Source: an uncultured Collinsella sp.
GTDB taxonomy: Bacteria; Actinomycetota; Coriobacteriia; Coriobacteriales; Coriobacteriaceae
Length of the DNA stretch: 5,767 nt
Assembly (NCBI GenBank): GCA_902478705.1
Contig: CABSMB010000100.1
Location: forward strand, 1-5,767
Direction: 5' to 3'
Part shown: positions 5,539 to 5,767 of the stretch, piece after piece
Position numbering within the stretch: the stretch's first letter is position 1
Layout: each line of letters starts with the position of its first letter
Position numbers and translations under genes: made by a program
Notes under the pieces: model-generated
The model's input: the letters and a program-made list of their open reading frames with translations, nothing else
The model's database searches: none
What the model was told of the DNA's origin: nothing

Positions 5539-5767
5539 ATGAATACCGATATATCTCGTCGTCAGTTTGTTGGTCTAGCTGGTTCGCTTGCCACGGTGCT
5601 TGGCCTTGGTCTTGTCGGCTGCGGCGGTGGTGCCGGCAAGGGCTCCGTTGCCGGTTCTGCCGCAGCCAAGGACGTGAAGGGCGCGGCGGAGTCCAAGAAG
5701 CTCGTCGTGGGCTTTGACAAGTCCTATCCTCCGTATGGCTTTGTAGGCGCCGATGGCGAGGACACCG
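5539..5767 (+). CDS. Amino-acid-type ABC transporter substrate-binding lipoprotein (3' end missing)
   Basis: Seventy-six residues are visible before the right edge. The N-terminus has a twin-arginine motif (SRRQFV, residues 6-11), a hydrophobic stretch to about 27, and a lipobox LVGC with Cys28 as the lipidated residue. This predicts export of a folded protein by Tat and anchoring on the outer face of the membrane. A Gly/Ala/Ser/Lys linker follows to about 52, then KKLVVGFDKSYPPYGFVGADGED, broken here as KKLVVGFDK and SYPPYGFVG, the typical opening of a family 3 solute-binding domain, which captures amino acids or similar small polar solutes for an ABC importer. ATG 5539 follows AAGGGGGA at good spacing. 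The permease and ATPase genes would be expected to the right. The ligand cannot be told from this fragment. Confidence 0.85.
   Translation, partial: MNTDISRRQFVGLAGSLATVLGLGLVGCGGGAGKGSVAGSAAAKDVKGAAESKKLVVGFDKSYPPYGFVGADGEDT

Overview
The window is about 5.8 kb of GC-rich bacterial chromosome with ordinary, tightly packed genes. Protein sequences, codon use, TACAAT-like -10 boxes and a Tat-type lipoprotein signal fit an anaerobic actinobacterium of the Coriobacteriia, most like Collinsella. That placement is an inference from protein resemblance and style; there is no rRNA here to settle it.

Layout. (1) 1-1314, + strand: the C-terminal two thirds of the membrane protease FtsH, cut by the left edge, closed by a strong intrinsic terminator (1326-1364). 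(2) 1384-1443: a perfect 24-bp inverted repeat of the GGGGACAGAC type, lying between that terminator and the next promoter. (3) 1515-2699, + strand: a fold-type I PLP aminotransferase with all key residues. (4) 2700-2864: a 165-base gap holding a near-match to the chromosomal parS site, an adjacent hairpin and a promoter. (5) 2865-3686, + strand: a PHP-family, YcdX-like metal-dependent phosphatase with all nine expected metal ligands, followed by a terminator. (6) 3752-5200, - strand, convergent: an Fe-S RumA/RlmD-type RNA uracil-C5 methyltransferase whose N-terminus is a lysine-rich tail instead of a TRAM domain. (7) 5201-5538: a 338-base divergent intergenic region with a 137-base long hairpin element, a promoter and a set of TAAAGTG repeats that look like an operator. 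(8) 5539 to the right edge, + strand: the start of a Tat-exported lipoprotein that begins an amino-acid-type ABC substrate-binding domain.

The genes do not form one pathway. Each + strand gene appears to have its own promoter, and most are separated by terminators or hairpins, so this reads as a series of single-gene units: protein quality control, amino acid metabolism, phosphoester hydrolysis, RNA modification and solute uptake. I see no previously undescribed multi-gene system. The points worth a second look are in the gaps: two large inverted-repeat elements, a parS-like site, and the repeated motif in front of the binding protein gene. No tRNA, rRNA, CRISPR array, transposase or prophage gene was seen.
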